Under the pieces are notes generated by a model. That model was not told where the DNA came from, made no database searches, and was given only the letters and a program-made list of their open reading frames with translations. The position numbers and the translations under genes are program-made. This document shows, one piece after another, positions 1 through 8,748 of a DNA stretch of 64,000 nucleotides (position 1 is the first letter of the stretch; each line of letters begins with the position of its first letter). Source of the stretch: Streptomyces sp. NWU339 (GTDB lineage: Bacteria > Actinomycetota > Actinomycetes > Streptomycetales > Streptomycetaceae); NCBI RefSeq assembly GCF_003143855.1, contig NZ_QFRK01000012.1, positions 144,032 through 208,031 of the forward strand, written 5' to 3'.

Positions 1-1246
1 GCCCGATGACGAGGATCTGCTGACCGGCGAAGCGGCGCACGATCGCCTCCGTCACCTTCCGCTTGGTGGCGGTCGTCGCGCAGAAGCGGTACTTCTCCTC
101 GGTCTCCGCCGTCGCGTACGCGATCCGTTCGGAGTCGGTGAGGTTGACCCGGACCTCCACGCAGTCGGCGGGCGCGATGTAGCCCTGCGCCTCGATCTCC
201 TTCCACGGCGCGTCGAACCGCTTCGGCCCGATCAGCGAGAACACGTCCGACTCGCGGCCGTCCTCACGCACGAGGGTCGCCGTCAGGCCGAGCCGCCGCC
301 GGGCCTGCAGATCGGCCGTGAACTTGAAGACGGGGGCGGGCAGCAGGTGCACCTCGTCGTAGAGGATCAGGCCCCAGTCCCGGGAGTCGAAGAGTTCCAG
401 GTGGGGGTAGACGCCCTTCCGACGGGTCGTCAGCACCTGGTAGGTGGCGATGGTGACGGGGCGGATCTCCTTCTTCGTCCCGCTGTACTCGCCGATCTCG
501 TCCTCGGTCAGCGAGGTCCGCTTCACCAGCTCGTGCTTCCACTGCCGGGCCGAGACGGTGTTGGTGACCAGGATCAGCGTGGTCGACTTCGCCTGGGCCA
601 TCGAACCGGCGCCGACCAGCGTCTTGCCCGCGCCGCAGGGGAGGACGACCACGCCGGAGCCGCCGTGCCAGAAGTTCTCCACGGCCTGCTTCTGGTACGG
701 GCGCAGCGCCCACCCGTCCTCGACCAGCTCGATGGGGTGCGCCTCGCCGTCCACGTACCCGGCGAGGTCCTCGGCGGGCCAGCCCAGCTTCAGCAGCGTC
801 TGCTTGATCTGCCCGCGCTCCGAGGGGTGCACGGCGACGGTGTCCGGGTCGATGCGGGCGCCGACCAGCGGGGCGATCCGCTTGGAGCGCAGCACCTCCT
901 CCAGTACGGGCCGGTCGGTGCTGGTGAGGACGAGACCGTGCGCCGGGTGCTTGAGCAGGCTGAGCCGGCCGTAGCGGTCCATCGTCTCGGCGACGTCGAC
1001 GAGCAGCGCGTGCGGCACCGGGTAGCGGCTGTACTGCACCAGCGCGTCCACCACCTGCTCGGCGTCATGGCCGGCGGCCCGCGCGTTCCACAGGCCGAGC
1101 GGGGTCACCCGGTAGGTGTGGATGTGCTCCGGGGCCCGCTCCAGTTCGGCGAAGGGCGCGATGGCGCGACGGCAGTCGTCCGCCTGCTCGTGGTCGACTT
1201 CCAGGAGAAGCGTCTTGTCGGACTGGACGATGAGCGGACCATTCAC
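1..1246 (-). CDS. XPB/Rad25-type DNA repair helicase (3'-truncated by window edge)
   Basis: Superfamily 2 DNA helicase of the bacterial XPB type, a DNA-dependent ATPase thought to act in repair or transcription-coupled processes. 415 codons are visible and the C-terminal helicase domain runs off the left edge. The N-terminal ~170 residues form the XPB-specific damage-recognition-like region. Walker A is CGAGKT near residues 204-209, DEVH is at about 297-300 and a TATL motif III follows. The start is the GTG at 1246, preceded by an AAAGG ribosome-binding site about nine bases upstream. The family member is about 550 aa, so roughly a quarter is missing. Two genes upstream on the same strand lies an XPB/Ssl2-like helicase-associated protein, a common actinobacterial pairing. 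A strong hairpin at 1327-1379 separates it from the upstream DUF1801 gene, so it probably has its own promoter. Confidence 0.93.
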   Translation of the reverse strand, partial: MNGPLIVQSDKTLLLEVDHEQADDCRRAIAPFAELERAPEHIHTYRVTPLGLWNARAAGHDAEQVVDALVQYSRYPVPHALLVDVAETMDRYGRLSLLKHPAHGLVLTSTDRPVLEEVLRSKRIAPLVGARIDPDTVAVHPSERGQIKQTLLKLGWPAEDLAGYVDGEAHPIELVEDGWALRPYQKQAVENFWHGGSGVVVLPCGAGKTLVGAGSMAQAKSTTLILVTNTVSARQWKHELVKRTSLTEDEIGEYSGTKKEIRPVTIATYQVLTTRRKGVYPHLELFDSRDWGLILYDEVHLLPAPVFKFTADLQARRRLGLTATLVREDGRESDVFSLIGPKRFDAPWKEIEAQGYIAPADCVEVRVNLTDSERIAYATAETEEKYRFCATTATKRKVTEAIVRRFAGQQILVIG

Positions 1247-1326
1247 GCGCGGCTGCCTTTCTGCGACGGACTCGGCACGGGCACTGCACGGGCACAGCTC
1301 GGCCAAACGCCCAGTTTGCCTGATCG

Positions 1327-1379
1327 CCCGCCCTCCGGGATCCGGAGTGACGCCCGCCACTTCGGGTCCGGAGGGCGGG
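1327..1379 (-). terminator. Hairpin terminator downstream of the DUF1801 gene
   Basis: Perfect 12-bp inverted arms (CCCGCCCTCCGG at 1327-1338 and its complement at 1368-1379) with a 29-nt loop, lying between the stop of the DUF1801 gene and the start of the helicase. There is no clear U-tract, as is usual for Streptomyces terminators. Confidence 0.6.
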
Positions 1380-1406
1380 AGCTCGTCAGCAGATCGCCGG
1401 TGTACG

Positions 1407-1781
1407 TCAGCAGATCGGGCCCGGCTCGGCCGCTGTGGCCCGGAGCAGGGCGCGCACCAGGTCGAAGTCGATGGTCGCCGGATCCTCCGGCTTGCGGAAC
1501 CGCAGACAGCCCTTGCCCATGTCCTGCCCGGCCAGCCGGTTCTCGAAGGCCGCACGGACGTCGCCACGCAGGAGGTAGAAGGACAGGTACTGCTTCTGGG
1601 AGGCGAAGGCGATCTCGGCCGTGCCGTCCCGTTCGTAGGCGGGCATGCCGTACGCCATCACCTCGGTGAAGCCCGTGAGCTCCGCCCTGCACAACCGCCG
1701 CAGTTCGGCCAGCGCGGCCCTGCGTGGCTCCGGGACCTCCGCGAGGTAGCTTTCGACGTCCTGCACCGTGCTCCGCACCAT
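1407..1781 (-). CDS. DUF1801 / YdhG-like small protein
   Basis: 124-aa cytosolic protein resembling the DUF1801 (YdhG/iron-chaperone-like) fold. Visible features are an N-terminal helical segment (VESYLAEVP), the family-typical AYGMPAYERDG core near residues 44-54, and an FYLLRGDV strand. The length fits the family, which has no firmly assigned biochemical role in actinomycetes. It lies between two XPB-related genes on the same strand, about 30 bp downstream of the larger one. A hairpin just beyond its stop suggests transcription ends here. Start chosen at the ATG at 1781. Confidence 0.8.
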   Translation of the reverse strand: MVRSTVQDVESYLAEVPEPRRAALAELRRLCRAELTGFTEVMAYGMPAYERDGTAEIAFASQKQYLSFYLLRGDVRAAFENRLAGQDMGKGCLRFRKPEDPATIDFDLVRALLRATAAEPGPIC

Positions 1782-1813
1782 GGGTGGAGCCTACGCCGCG
1801 CCGCGGAGCGGGC

Positions 1814-4399
1814 TCAGCTTTCGTCGTCCGCCGGTTCTGCCAGTTCCGCGACGCCCGTGATCCGGTGCAGCGGATAGGTACGGACCTCGTCGGCGGTGTG
1901 GTCGTACGCCGTGACGAAGCCGCCCTCGACGCGGACCGGGGCGATGACCCGCTGGCTGGCCGCGCCCTCGGCGTTGACGTAGCCGATCCACAGCGTCTCG
2001 CCGGTGAGGACGGCGGCCTGCACGGTGGCGAGGGTCTCGGCGGACCCGGTGCGCGGCAGCTCACCGCCCCCGCCCCCCGCTCCGGCCGCCTCCCCTGCCC
2101 CGTCCCGGGGCTTGCGGGGGGCGGTGGAGGCGAGGTCACCCGCCCGTACGGCCCGGATCGCCGCCGTGAGCAGGGTGTCGTCGGGCACCGGCGGCCCCTC
2201 CGGAACCGGCTCGGGCGGGGTGCGCGGCGGGGTGCGGCGGGCATGGGCGCGGGTGATCAGGACGTCGCCCTCGGCGGACTCGGCGGCCGGCGCGAACCCC
2301 ATCTGACGCAGCCCCTCCAGCAGGCCGGCCGGATCGGCCCGCGCGGCCAGTACGGTCGGCGCGAGACGGCGCAGCCCCAGCCCCGCGGCCCGCTTGTCGG
2401 CGAGGATCTCGTTCAGTACCGCTTCGTCGTCGCAGCGCACGTACGCGGAGGCCGCGCCCACCCGCAGATGCCCGTGCCTGCGGGCCACGTCGTCGATCAG
2501 ATACGCCAGCGGCTGCGGAACCGGTGTGCGGGAGTGCGCCGCGAGGAAGGCGTGCAGGTCCGCGGCGGTCTGCCCGGCGTCCAGGGCACGGCGTACCGAG
2601 CCCGGCGTGAACCGGTAGACGGTCGCCCCGCCCTTCGACTCCACGTCCGCGAGCACGTCCAGCATGTCCGCGAGCGGCCGTTGCAGCGGGCCCGGCGCGA
2701 CGGCCGTCAGGTCGGCCTGGAGCAGGACGTGGTCCAGCGGTTCGGGCAGCAGCGGTGCCAGCAGCCGGGCGGCGGCGGCGATGTTCCTCGGCTCGGCGGG
2801 GGAGAGGGGGGCCGGCGGCGGGGCCGGCCGGTGGTGGACCGGCAACCGGGCGCCCGGCCCCCGGGGCTCCGGTTCCGCCGTGGGAGCCGGTTTCGGCGCG
2901 GGCAGGCCGAGCAGCGCCCGCCCGTGGGCCGACAGCGCCCCCCGGCCGGTGATCCCCAGCATCTCCGCCTCGGTGAGCGTCCACCGGGCGAGCCGGGAGC
3001 GCAGGTCCTCGCCGTCGCCCCCGCCGGCGCGCGGCGGGCGTTCCCACCGCAGCCGCGCCCACACCGACTCGGCCATCGGAGCCGCTCCCTCCGGCAGCCC
3101 CGCCAGCAGCGCCAGCACCCGGTGCCGCACCTCGGGCGCCGCCGACCGGTCGAGCCCCGGGCCGAGCGCCGCCACCGCGTGGTCCTTCGCGTCCCGCCCG
3201 CCGACCAGCCCCGGGGTCCGGGTCGCCGCCAGCCACGCCGTGGCCAGCACCGTCCAGCGCTCGGCGGCGGGCCGCTCCAGCCAGGTGTCGTACGCCGGGG
3301 TCGCCGCGTACCGTTCGTCGGCCTCCCCGTCGGAGGCCAACAAGCCCGCCGCATAGGCCAGTTCGACCCAGAACGCGGCGACCGGCTCGGGCACGTCCAG
3401 GGCGACGGCGGTCCGCTTCAGGTCCCGCACGCTCAGCCCGCCGGACCGCAGCACCGCCGGGCCGCCCTCGTCCCAGTCCTTCAGCAGCTCCTCGACGGTC
3501 GCCAGCGCCGTGTACGCCTGCCCGGCCGCCGCCGCGTCCACAGCCTGTGGACGGTGCGCGGCCGCGGTCGCGGGCACGGGTTCGACAGGTGGCGCCACCG
3601 GCTCGGTCACCCGGTGCGCCCGCCCGCCCCGCAGATGCAGCGCCACCTCACGCGGCAGGACGACCGTCCCGGGCCCCGTCGGCAGCAGCAGCCCCCGGTC
3701 CAGCAGCAGGCGCAGCCGGGGCGCCGGATCGGCGGTGACCTGGCCGTAGGGCGGTCCCCACACCAGCCGCTCCAGCACCTCCGACGACTCGGACGGCACC
3801 TCGGTGAGCAACGCCGACATCCGCGTCCGGTCCGTGAACAGCCCGGTCAGGGCGGTCACCGCAGAGACCGAGTCATGGGTGGACGGCAGTCCGGCCGCCG
3901 TGACGATCTCCTGGATCCGCCCCGGGGACATCCCGGCCGTCGCCTCCCGCACGCTCGGGCCGAGACCGGTCGGCGAGGGGTGCTGTGCGGAGGGGGAGAG
4001 CAGCTCACGGGCCGTACGGACCAGCCGCATCCGGTCGTCGCCGCCCCACACCAGTGCCTGTTCGCGCAGCGTCCGCACGGCGTGCGGCAGCGCGGCGGAC
4101 ACCGCGGGGTCGCCCTCGTCGCCCGCCAGCAGCCCGAGCAGCTCGTCGTACGACGCCGGATCGGCCGCCACGGCCAGCGCCTGCGCGGTCTGCAGCGCGA
4201 ACCGGTCCAGCCGCTCCAGGGCCCGCACGACCGAGGCACGGGTCCCGGCCCGGGTGGCGAGCTGGGTGAGGTCGGTGGGCACGGGCGTGATGAGGTCCGG
4301 CCTGCTGCGCAGGAGCGCGGCAAGCCCGGCGTCGTCCCGTCCCCGGAGCGCCTCCGCGAGGGATCGGGGGGCCGCCGCGGGCTTCTCCTCGGTGCTCAT
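1814..4399 (-). CDS. XPB/Ssl2-like helicase-associated protein (Helicase_C_3 type)
   Basis: About 861 aa. It matches the actinobacterial group annotated as helicase C-terminal or XPB/Ssl2-like conserved-domain proteins: the middle and C-terminal region resembles the Helicase_C_3 domain, but no Walker A or DEAH motif is present, so it is not itself a motor. The last ~70 residues (TLWIGYVNAEG, then a VEGGFVTAYDH segment) look like a WYL-type beta domain, which could bind nucleic acid or nucleotides; that is an inference. Proline/alanine-rich linkers sit near residues 265-285 and 510-530. The preferred start is the ATG at 4399 preceded by GAGG; an in-frame GTG at 4408 is also possible. Its partner XPB helicase lies two genes downstream, suggesting a functional pair. 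Confidence 0.82.
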   Translation of the reverse strand: MSTEEKPAAAPRSLAEALRGRDDAGLAALLRSRPDLITPVPTDLTQLATRAGTRASVVRALERLDRFALQTAQALAVAADPASYDELLGLLAGDEGDPAVSAALPHAVRTLREQALVWGGDDRMRLVRTARELLSPSAQHPSPTGLGPSVREATAGMSPGRIQEIVTAAGLPSTHDSVSAVTALTGLFTDRTRMSALLTEVPSESSEVLERLVWGPPYGQVTADPAPRLRLLLDRGLLLPTGPGTVVLPREVALHLRGGRAHRVTEPVAPPVEPVPATAAAHRPQAVDAAAAGQAYTALATVEELLKDWDEGGPAVLRSGGLSVRDLKRTAVALDVPEPVAAFWVELAYAAGLLASDGEADERYAATPAYDTWLERPAAERWTVLATAWLAATRTPGLVGGRDAKDHAVAALGPGLDRSAAPEVRHRVLALLAGLPEGAAPMAESVWARLRWERPPRAGGGDGEDLRSRLARWTLTEAEMLGITGRGALSAHGRALLGLPAPKPAPTAEPEPRGPGARLPVHHRPAPPPAPLSPAEPRNIAAAARLLAPLLPEPLDHVLLQADLTAVAPGPLQRPLADMLDVLADVESKGGATVYRFTPGSVRRALDAGQTAADLHAFLAAHSRTPVPQPLAYLIDDVARRHGHLRVGAASAYVRCDDEAVLNEILADKRAAGLGLRRLAPTVLAARADPAGLLEGLRQMGFAPAAESAEGDVLITRAHARRTPPRTPPEPVPEGPPVPDDTLLTAAIRAVRAGDLASTAPRKPRDGAGEAAGAGGGGGELPRTGSAETLATVQAAVLTGETLWIGYVNAEGAASQRVIAPVRVEGGFVTAYDHTADEVRTYPLHRITGVAELAEPADDES

Positions 4400-4518
4400 C
4401 CGCCTCACGGTAGCGGGTGGGTACGCCGGTGGGGTGCGCGGAGTTGGGCCGGTCGACCGGACTCGCGGTACCGTCGTCCGACGTCGTGTACCAACGCATC
4501 CGCCCCGGAGGGGACTTC

Positions 4519-5583
4519 GTGGGTATCGAGAGTGACCAGGTCGTCTACGAGTACCTGAGCCGCGTCGGCGACGTGGCGCAGCAGCGGCAGCTGCCGTCGG
4601 CGACCCGGATGGGTCTGGTCGCCCGGCTGCGTGACGAGATCGACCGGCGCCGGGCGAGGTCCGCGGTCGACTCCCCGGCCGCCGTGCGCCGCATCATCTC
4701 CCGCATGGGCACCCCGGACGAGGTCGTGGCGGCGGCCGCGGACCCCTCCGGGACGGCCGGGGCGGCAGGGGCGGCCGGGACCGACGGCTCGGATCTCCGA
4801 CCGGAGGGGCCCACCGCGAACAGACCCGCACCGCCGCCCGCCGCGGTTCCCACCCAGCGGAGCGGGGACCGCGTCGGGCGCGCGAGGGACGTCCTGCGCC
4901 GCGCCGTTCCCCGCCCCCGTCCGGCCGGGAACCCGCACCCCGCGCCTTCCTCCACCGGCGTACCGTCCCCGCCGCACCAGGCCGGTACGGACGAACTCGG
5001 GGACAGCGCCACCCAGCCCGACTGGTGGCGGGTGGACGACAGCCCCTTCGGCGTCGGCGACGAGGTCACCGGTTTCGTCGGCGGCGTGGAGATCCCCGAA
5101 CTGCTCAAGCCCCCGCCGTCGAAGGAACCGGACGGGGCGACGGGCCTGGAAGGGAAGACGCCCGCGCCGGCCGTGGTCGAAGCCGGAACCGAGGCCGAGA
5201 CCGGCACCGGCTCCGCCGGGCGCCGGTTCCTACGCCTCCCGTCCGGCCGCTGGAGCAACCCCCTGCTCCTGGTCGCCGCGGGCCTGCTGGTCGTGGGCGC
5301 CGTCCTGGGCAACTGGTTCGCCCTGCTCCTCGGCTGGGTCATCGCCTACGCCTCCCGCCGCCTCACCCAGGCCGAGATCAAGTGGGCGGTCGTCGTCCTG
5401 CCGGGCCTCGCGATCGCGGGCGGAATCGTCTGGCTCTGGGGCCGGACCGAGGAACGCTGGGGCACCCCCATCGCCGACGGCACCATGAACGACGCCGTCT
5501 CCGAAACCTGGCCCTGGGTGGTCCGGGCCGCTGCGGTGACCTCGGCCCTGTTCCTCACCTGGCGCTCCCAACGCCCCCGCTGA
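4519..5583 (+). CDS. HAAS-like domain membrane protein
   Basis: 354-aa protein. The first ~70 residues form a helical domain resembling HAAS/DUF1700 (VYEYLSRVGDVAQQ, then a DEIDRRRAR stretch and RIISRMGTPDEVV). HAAS domains commonly occur with PadR regulators or in membrane proteins. A low-complexity Pro/Ala/Gly region covers about residues 75-240. The C-terminus has three or four hydrophobic helices (NPLLLVAAGLLVVG, LLGWVIAYA, VVVLPGLAIAGGIVWLW, AAAVTSALFL). The start is the GTG at 4519, chosen because GGAGGGG lies five bases upstream; open sequence further upstream lacks a ribosome-binding site. The molecular role is unknown. It is followed 22 bp later by a HAD phosphatase on the same strand. 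Confidence 0.8.
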   Translation: MGIESDQVVYEYLSRVGDVAQQRQLPSATRMGLVARLRDEIDRRRARSAVDSPAAVRRIISRMGTPDEVVAAAADPSGTAGAAGAAGTDGSDLRPEGPTANRPAPPPAAVPTQRSGDRVGRARDVLRRAVPRPRPAGNPHPAPSSTGVPSPPHQAGTDELGDSATQPDWWRVDDSPFGVGDEVTGFVGGVEIPELLKPPPSKEPDGATGLEGKTPAPAVVEAGTEAETGTGSAGRRFLRLPSGRWSNPLLLVAAGLLVVGAVLGNWFALLLGWVIAYASRRLTQAEIKWAVVVLPGLAIAGGIVWLWGRTEERWGTPIADGTMNDAVSETWPWVVRAAAVTSALFLTWRSQRPR

Positions 5584-5605
5584 CCTCGCACGAGTCGCAG
5601 GCACA

Positions 5606-6271
5606 ATGGCGGGTATGGCCTTTATGACCCCGCTCCCGTCCGCCCCGTTTCCGTCCGCGCCGCTCACCGTCGGCTTCGACCTCGACATGACGCTCATCGA
5701 CTCCCGGCCGGGCATCCGCGCCTGCTACCTGGCGCTGGCCGAGCGGACCGGCACCCACGTGGACGCCGATCTCGTCGTCACCCGGCTGGGGCCGCCCCTG
5801 GAGGACGAACTGGTCAACTGGTTCCCGGCCGAGCGGGTCGAGGAGGCGGCGGACCTGTACCGGGCGATGTACCCGACGTACGCCATAGCCCCCACGCCGG
5901 CGCTGCCCGGCGCCCGCGACGCCATGGCGGCCGTACGGGAGGCGGGCGGACGCGCGATCGTCGTCACCGCGAAGCACGAGCCCAACGCCAAGCTGCACCT
6001 CGCCCACCTCGGCATCGAACCGGACGCGGTGATCGGCGATCTGTGGGCCGAGCAGAAGGCGCTGGCGCTGCGCGAGCACGACGCGGGTGTGTACGTCGGC
6101 GACCATGTGGGTGATGTGCGCGGCGCGCGGACCGCCGGAGCGCTGGCGGTCGCGGTCGCCACCGGCCCGTGCGACCCGGCGGAACTGCGCGCGGCGGGTG
6201 CGGACGTCGTCCTCGCCGACCTGACCGAGTTCCCCCGCTGGCTCTCGGACCACTGCTCGGCACGCCCCTGA
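5606..6271 (+). CDS. HAD-family hydrolase (phosphoglycolate phosphatase-like)
   Basis: 221-aa haloacid-dehalogenase-superfamily phosphatase. Motif I is FDLDMTLID at about residues 24-32 with the nucleophilic first Asp. Motif II is IVVTAK near 118-123. The motif III/IV region is VYVGDHVGDVRGA near 165. A helical cap domain sits between motifs I and II, as in the Gph/PGP subfamily. The expected chemistry is Mg-dependent hydrolysis of a phosphomonoester. The substrate cannot be assigned from sequence. The second DxD position in motif I is M rather than the usual G/T, and this is tolerated in the superfamily. The start is the ATG at 5606, with further in-frame ATGs at 5615 and 5624. Confidence 0.88.
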   Translation: MAGMAFMTPLPSAPFPSAPLTVGFDLDMTLIDSRPGIRACYLALAERTGTHVDADLVVTRLGPPLEDELVNWFPAERVEEAADLYRAMYPTYAIAPTPALPGARDAMAAVREAGGRAIVVTAKHEPNAKLHLAHLGIEPDAVIGDLWAEQKALALREHDAGVYVGDHVGDVRGARTAGALAVAVATGPCDPAELRAAGADVVLADLTEFPRWLSDHCSARP

Positions 6272-6299
6272 CGGCTCACCGCCCGGGGCGCGTGACGGC

Positions 6300-6548
6300 C
6301 TACTGCCCGGCGCGTGCCTGACGGCGGCCCGCTGCGGCCGAGCGGAGCACTCCCGCGCCGGCCATCAGGAATCCGACCCCCATGAGCATGCTCAGTACGA
6401 ACATGTACGTCGGAAAGGGCTCCCTACCGAAAAACAACGGGGCCACCGTGACCAGAGTGGCCACGGCACCGATGATGAAGACGACGCCGCCGGCCCGGAC
6501 CAGGCCGTCGCCGGGCGCCGTGGAATTCGCTTGGGTTTTGTCAGCCAC
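6300..6548 (-). CDS. Small two-helix membrane protein
   Basis: 82-aa hypothetical protein with two clear transmembrane helices (GVVFIIGAVATLVTVAPLFF and TYMFVLSMLMGVGFLMAGAG) and a short basic C-terminus ending RRQARAGQ. This is the architecture of many short Streptomyces conserved membrane proteins of unknown role. It is divergent from the cold-shock gene, and a 9-bp-arm dyad lies between the two starts. Start at the ATG at 6548. Confidence 0.72.
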   Translation of the reverse strand: MADKTQANSTAPGDGLVRAGGVVFIIGAVATLVTVAPLFFGREPFPTYMFVLSMLMGVGFLMAGAGVLRSAAAGRRQARAGQ

Positions 6549-6556
6549 CGGACCAG

Positions 6557-6583
6557 GGTAGTTCCTGGCCGGAGGGAACTACC
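6557..6583. promoter_or_regulatory. Inverted repeat between divergent genes
   Basis: Perfect 9-bp arms GGTAGTTCC / GGAACTACC separated by nine bases, located 9 bp upstream of the small membrane protein start and in the leader side of the cold-shock gene. It could be a protein operator or a transcript hairpin; no known regulator site was recognised. Confidence 0.4.
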
Positions 6584-6712
6584 GGGCGACGTCTTGTCAC
6601 CTGCCCGAAGACCATTAGCCTTGGTTGCGGCGGGTCACCAGGACTCGCCCGAGCGTTATCAAGAGCAGTTTTCAGAAGCGGTTTCCCGACGAGTACGAGG
6701 ACGAGGACGGAC

Positions 6713-7096
6713 GTGCCCACCGGCAAAGTCAAGTGGTTCAACAGTGAGAAGGGCTTCGGCTTCCTCTCCCGCGACGACGGCGGTGACGTCTTCGTCCATT
6801 CCTCGGTCCTCCCCGCCGGAGTCGAGACACTGAAGCCGGGTCAGCGGGTGGAGTTCGGCGTGGTCGCCGGGCAGCGAGGTGACCAGGCCCTGTCCCTGAC
6901 CGTCATCGACCCGGCCCCGTCGGTCGCGGCGGCCCAGCGCAAGAAGCCCGACGAGCTGGCCTCCATCGTCCAGGACCTGACGACCCTGCTGGAGAACCTC
7001 ACGCCGAACCTGGAGAAGGGCCGCTACCCGGACCGCACCTCCGGGAAGCAGATCGCGGGGCTCCTGCGCGCCGTCGCCGACCAGCTGGACGTCTGA
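6713..7096 (+). CDS. Cold-shock domain protein with C-terminal extension
   Basis: 127 aa. The N-terminal ~65 residues are a canonical cold-shock (OB-fold) domain with RNP1-like KGFGFLSRDD and RNP2-like VFVHSSVL motifs, which bind single-stranded RNA or DNA. A ~60-residue C-terminal tail (DELASIVQDLTTLLENL to LLRAVADQLDV) is extra compared with 67-aa CspA proteins and matches the long cold-shock variant found in streptomycetes. It probably acts as an RNA chaperone in the cytosol. The GTG at 6713 is the start; upstream sequence holds repeated GACGAG motifs rather than a strong ribosome-binding site. The gene stands alone, followed by the convergent menaquinone genes. Confidence 0.9.
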   Translation: MPTGKVKWFNSEKGFGFLSRDDGGDVFVHSSVLPAGVETLKPGQRVEFGVVAGQRGDQALSLTVIDPAPSVAAAQRKKPDELASIVQDLTTLLENLTPNLEKGRYPDRTSGKQIAGLLRAVADQLDV

Positions 7097-7149
7097 TCCG
7101 GCCGGACGTCCGGCACCGGCACCGGTACCGACACCCGCACCGGTACGGG

Positions 7150-8001
7150 TCAGGGGAACCGCAGTGCGTCCGGGCCGAGGGGCGGTACCAGTCCCTCGGC
7201 CGCCGCACGCGTCAACAGGCCCCGTACGGCCGCGTAGCCGTCCTCGCCGAGGTCGGCGGTGAACTCGTTGACGTACAGCCCGATGTGCTGGTCGGCGACG
7301 GCCGGGTCCATCTCCTGGGCGTGCGCCATGACGTACGGCCGCGCCGCCTCGGGGTCGTCCCAGGCGGCCCGTACGGAGCCGCGGATCGAGTCGGCGAGCA
7401 GGGTCAGCGTCCGCGCTCCGAGGGACCGCTTGGCGATGATCGCGCCCAGCGGGATCGGCAGCCCGGTGGTCCGCTCCCAGTGCTCCCCCATGTCCGCGAG
7501 CCGGTGCAGCCCGTAGTCCTGGTACGTGAAGCGCGCCTCGTGGATGACGAGCCCGGCGTCCACCTTTCCGTCCCGTACGGCGGGCATGATCTCGTGGAAC
7601 GGCATCACCACGATCTCCCCGACCTCACCGGGCACCACGTCCGCCGCCCACAGCCGGAACAGCAGGTACGCCGTCGACTTCTCGCTGGGCACGGCGACCG
7701 TGCGCCCGGTGAGTTCCCCGGGCTCCCTGGTCAGCACCAGCGGTCCGCAGCCCCGGCCCAGCGCGCCCCCGCAGGGCAGCAGCGCGTACTCGTCGAGGAC
7801 GTGGGGGAGGACCGCGTACGACACCTTCAGCACGTCCGACTCGCCGCGCTCGGCCATGCCGTTGGTGATGTCGATGTCGGCGAAGGTGACGTCGAGGGCC
7901 GGCGCGCCGGGGACGCGGCCGTGCGCGAGGGCGTCGAAGACGAAGGTGTCGTTCGGGCAGGGGGAGTACACGATCCCCAGTCGCTGCTGCTCAACTGTCA
8001 T
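7150..8001 (-). CDS. mqnD: 1,4-dihydroxy-6-naphthoate synthase (futalosine pathway)
   Basis: 283-aa MqnD. It converts cyclic de-hypoxanthine futalosine to 1,4-dihydroxy-6-naphthoate in the alternative menaquinone pathway used by streptomycetes. The hallmark N-terminus YSPCPNDTFVFDAL, the substrate-binding DITNGMAERGESDV and KVSYAVLPHV segments, and the periplasmic-binding-protein-like two-lobed layout are visible, and the length is as expected. The start ATG at 8001 overlaps the end of mqnB by 11 bp, implying translational coupling of the two consecutive pathway genes. It is the last gene of its operon, converging on the cold-shock gene. Confidence 0.95.
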   Translation of the reverse strand: MTVEQQRLGIVYSPCPNDTFVFDALAHGRVPGAPALDVTFADIDITNGMAERGESDVLKVSYAVLPHVLDEYALLPCGGALGRGCGPLVLTREPGELTGRTVAVPSEKSTAYLLFRLWAADVVPGEVGEIVVMPFHEIMPAVRDGKVDAGLVIHEARFTYQDYGLHRLADMGEHWERTTGLPIPLGAIIAKRSLGARTLTLLADSIRGSVRAAWDDPEAARPYVMAHAQEMDPAVADQHIGLYVNEFTADLGEDGYAAVRGLLTRAAAEGLVPPLGPDALRFP

Positions 8002-8686
8002 ACCGGTTCCAACTCTCCAGGACGGGCGCGATCTTCCCGAAGCCCTCGGTGAGGGCGTTCAGGGCGTCACCGATGCGCCAGGCGGCGCGGTCGCGCGGGC
8101 CGACGGGATTCGACACCGCCCGTATCTCCAGCACGGGTACGCCGTGCGCGGCGGCGGCCTCGGCGACGCCGAAGCCCTCCATGGCCTCGGCGAGCGCGCC
8201 GGGGTGGCGGTCGCGGAGCAGGGCGGCGCGGGCCGCGGTGCCGGTCACCGTCGACACGGTGAGCACGGCACCGGTGAGCGCGCCGGACGCGGCGGCCACC
8301 TCCCGGACCAGGGCGGCGGGGGGACGGTGGGTGACGGTGCCGAAGCCGAGGTCGGTCACCGGCAGGAAGCCGTCGGCCGTCTCGGCGCCCAGGTCGGCGG
8401 CGGTGATCTCGTCGGCGACGACGAGCGAGGCGAGGGGCGCGTGCGGCGGGAAACCGCCGGCGATCCCGGCCGAGACGACCAGGCCGTAGGGGCGGCCGTC
8501 CAGAGCGGCGGCGGTGAGCGCGGTGGCCGTGGAGGCGGCGGCGAGGGCCGGGCCGACACCGGCGGCGATCAGATCGGGGCCGTCGGCGATCTCGACGACA
8601 TTCGCCCCGGGCAGGGCCCTCTCGTGCGCGGCACCCGGGAAGGCCCGAGCCACCGCGTCCCGTTCGGCGGGGACGGCGGTGGCCAC
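7991..8686 (-). CDS. mqnB: Futalosine hydrolase
   Basis: About 231-aa nucleosidase of the MTA/SAH nucleosidase fold that releases hypoxanthine from futalosine, giving de-hypoxanthine futalosine. Recognisable segments are GVGPALAAASTATAL, SAGIAGGF, DLGAETADGF, the purine-binding AEAMEGFGVAEAA with the conserved ME, and EIRAVSNPVGPRDR with the catalytic Asp. The start is the GTG at 8686, placed six bases after GGGGAGG. The reading frame stays open further upstream into the next gene but has no coding look there. It overlaps mqnD downstream, so the two steps are co-expressed; mqnA and mqnC are not in this window. Confidence 0.92.
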   Translation of the reverse strand: MATAVPAERDAVARAFPGAAHERALPGANVVEIADGPDLIAAGVGPALAAASTATALTAAALDGRPYGLVVSAGIAGGFPPHAPLASLVVADEITAADLGAETADGFLPVTDLGFGTVTHRPPAALVREVAAASGALTGAVLTVSTVTGTAARAALLRDRHPGALAEAMEGFGVAEAAAAHGVPVLEIRAVSNPVGPRDRAAWRIGDALNALTEGFGKIAPVLESWNRYDS

Positions 8687-8748
8687 GAGGACGCCTCCCC
8701 GCGCTCCAGGGCTCCTGGGAGCGGGGGGCGTCCCGGCGGACGACGCGA

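Noticed and set aside
1724..4558. Long plus-strand open frame opposite the helicase-associated gene
   Set aside because: Low-complexity Gly/Arg/Gln translation typical of antisense frames; the minus strand carries the real gene.
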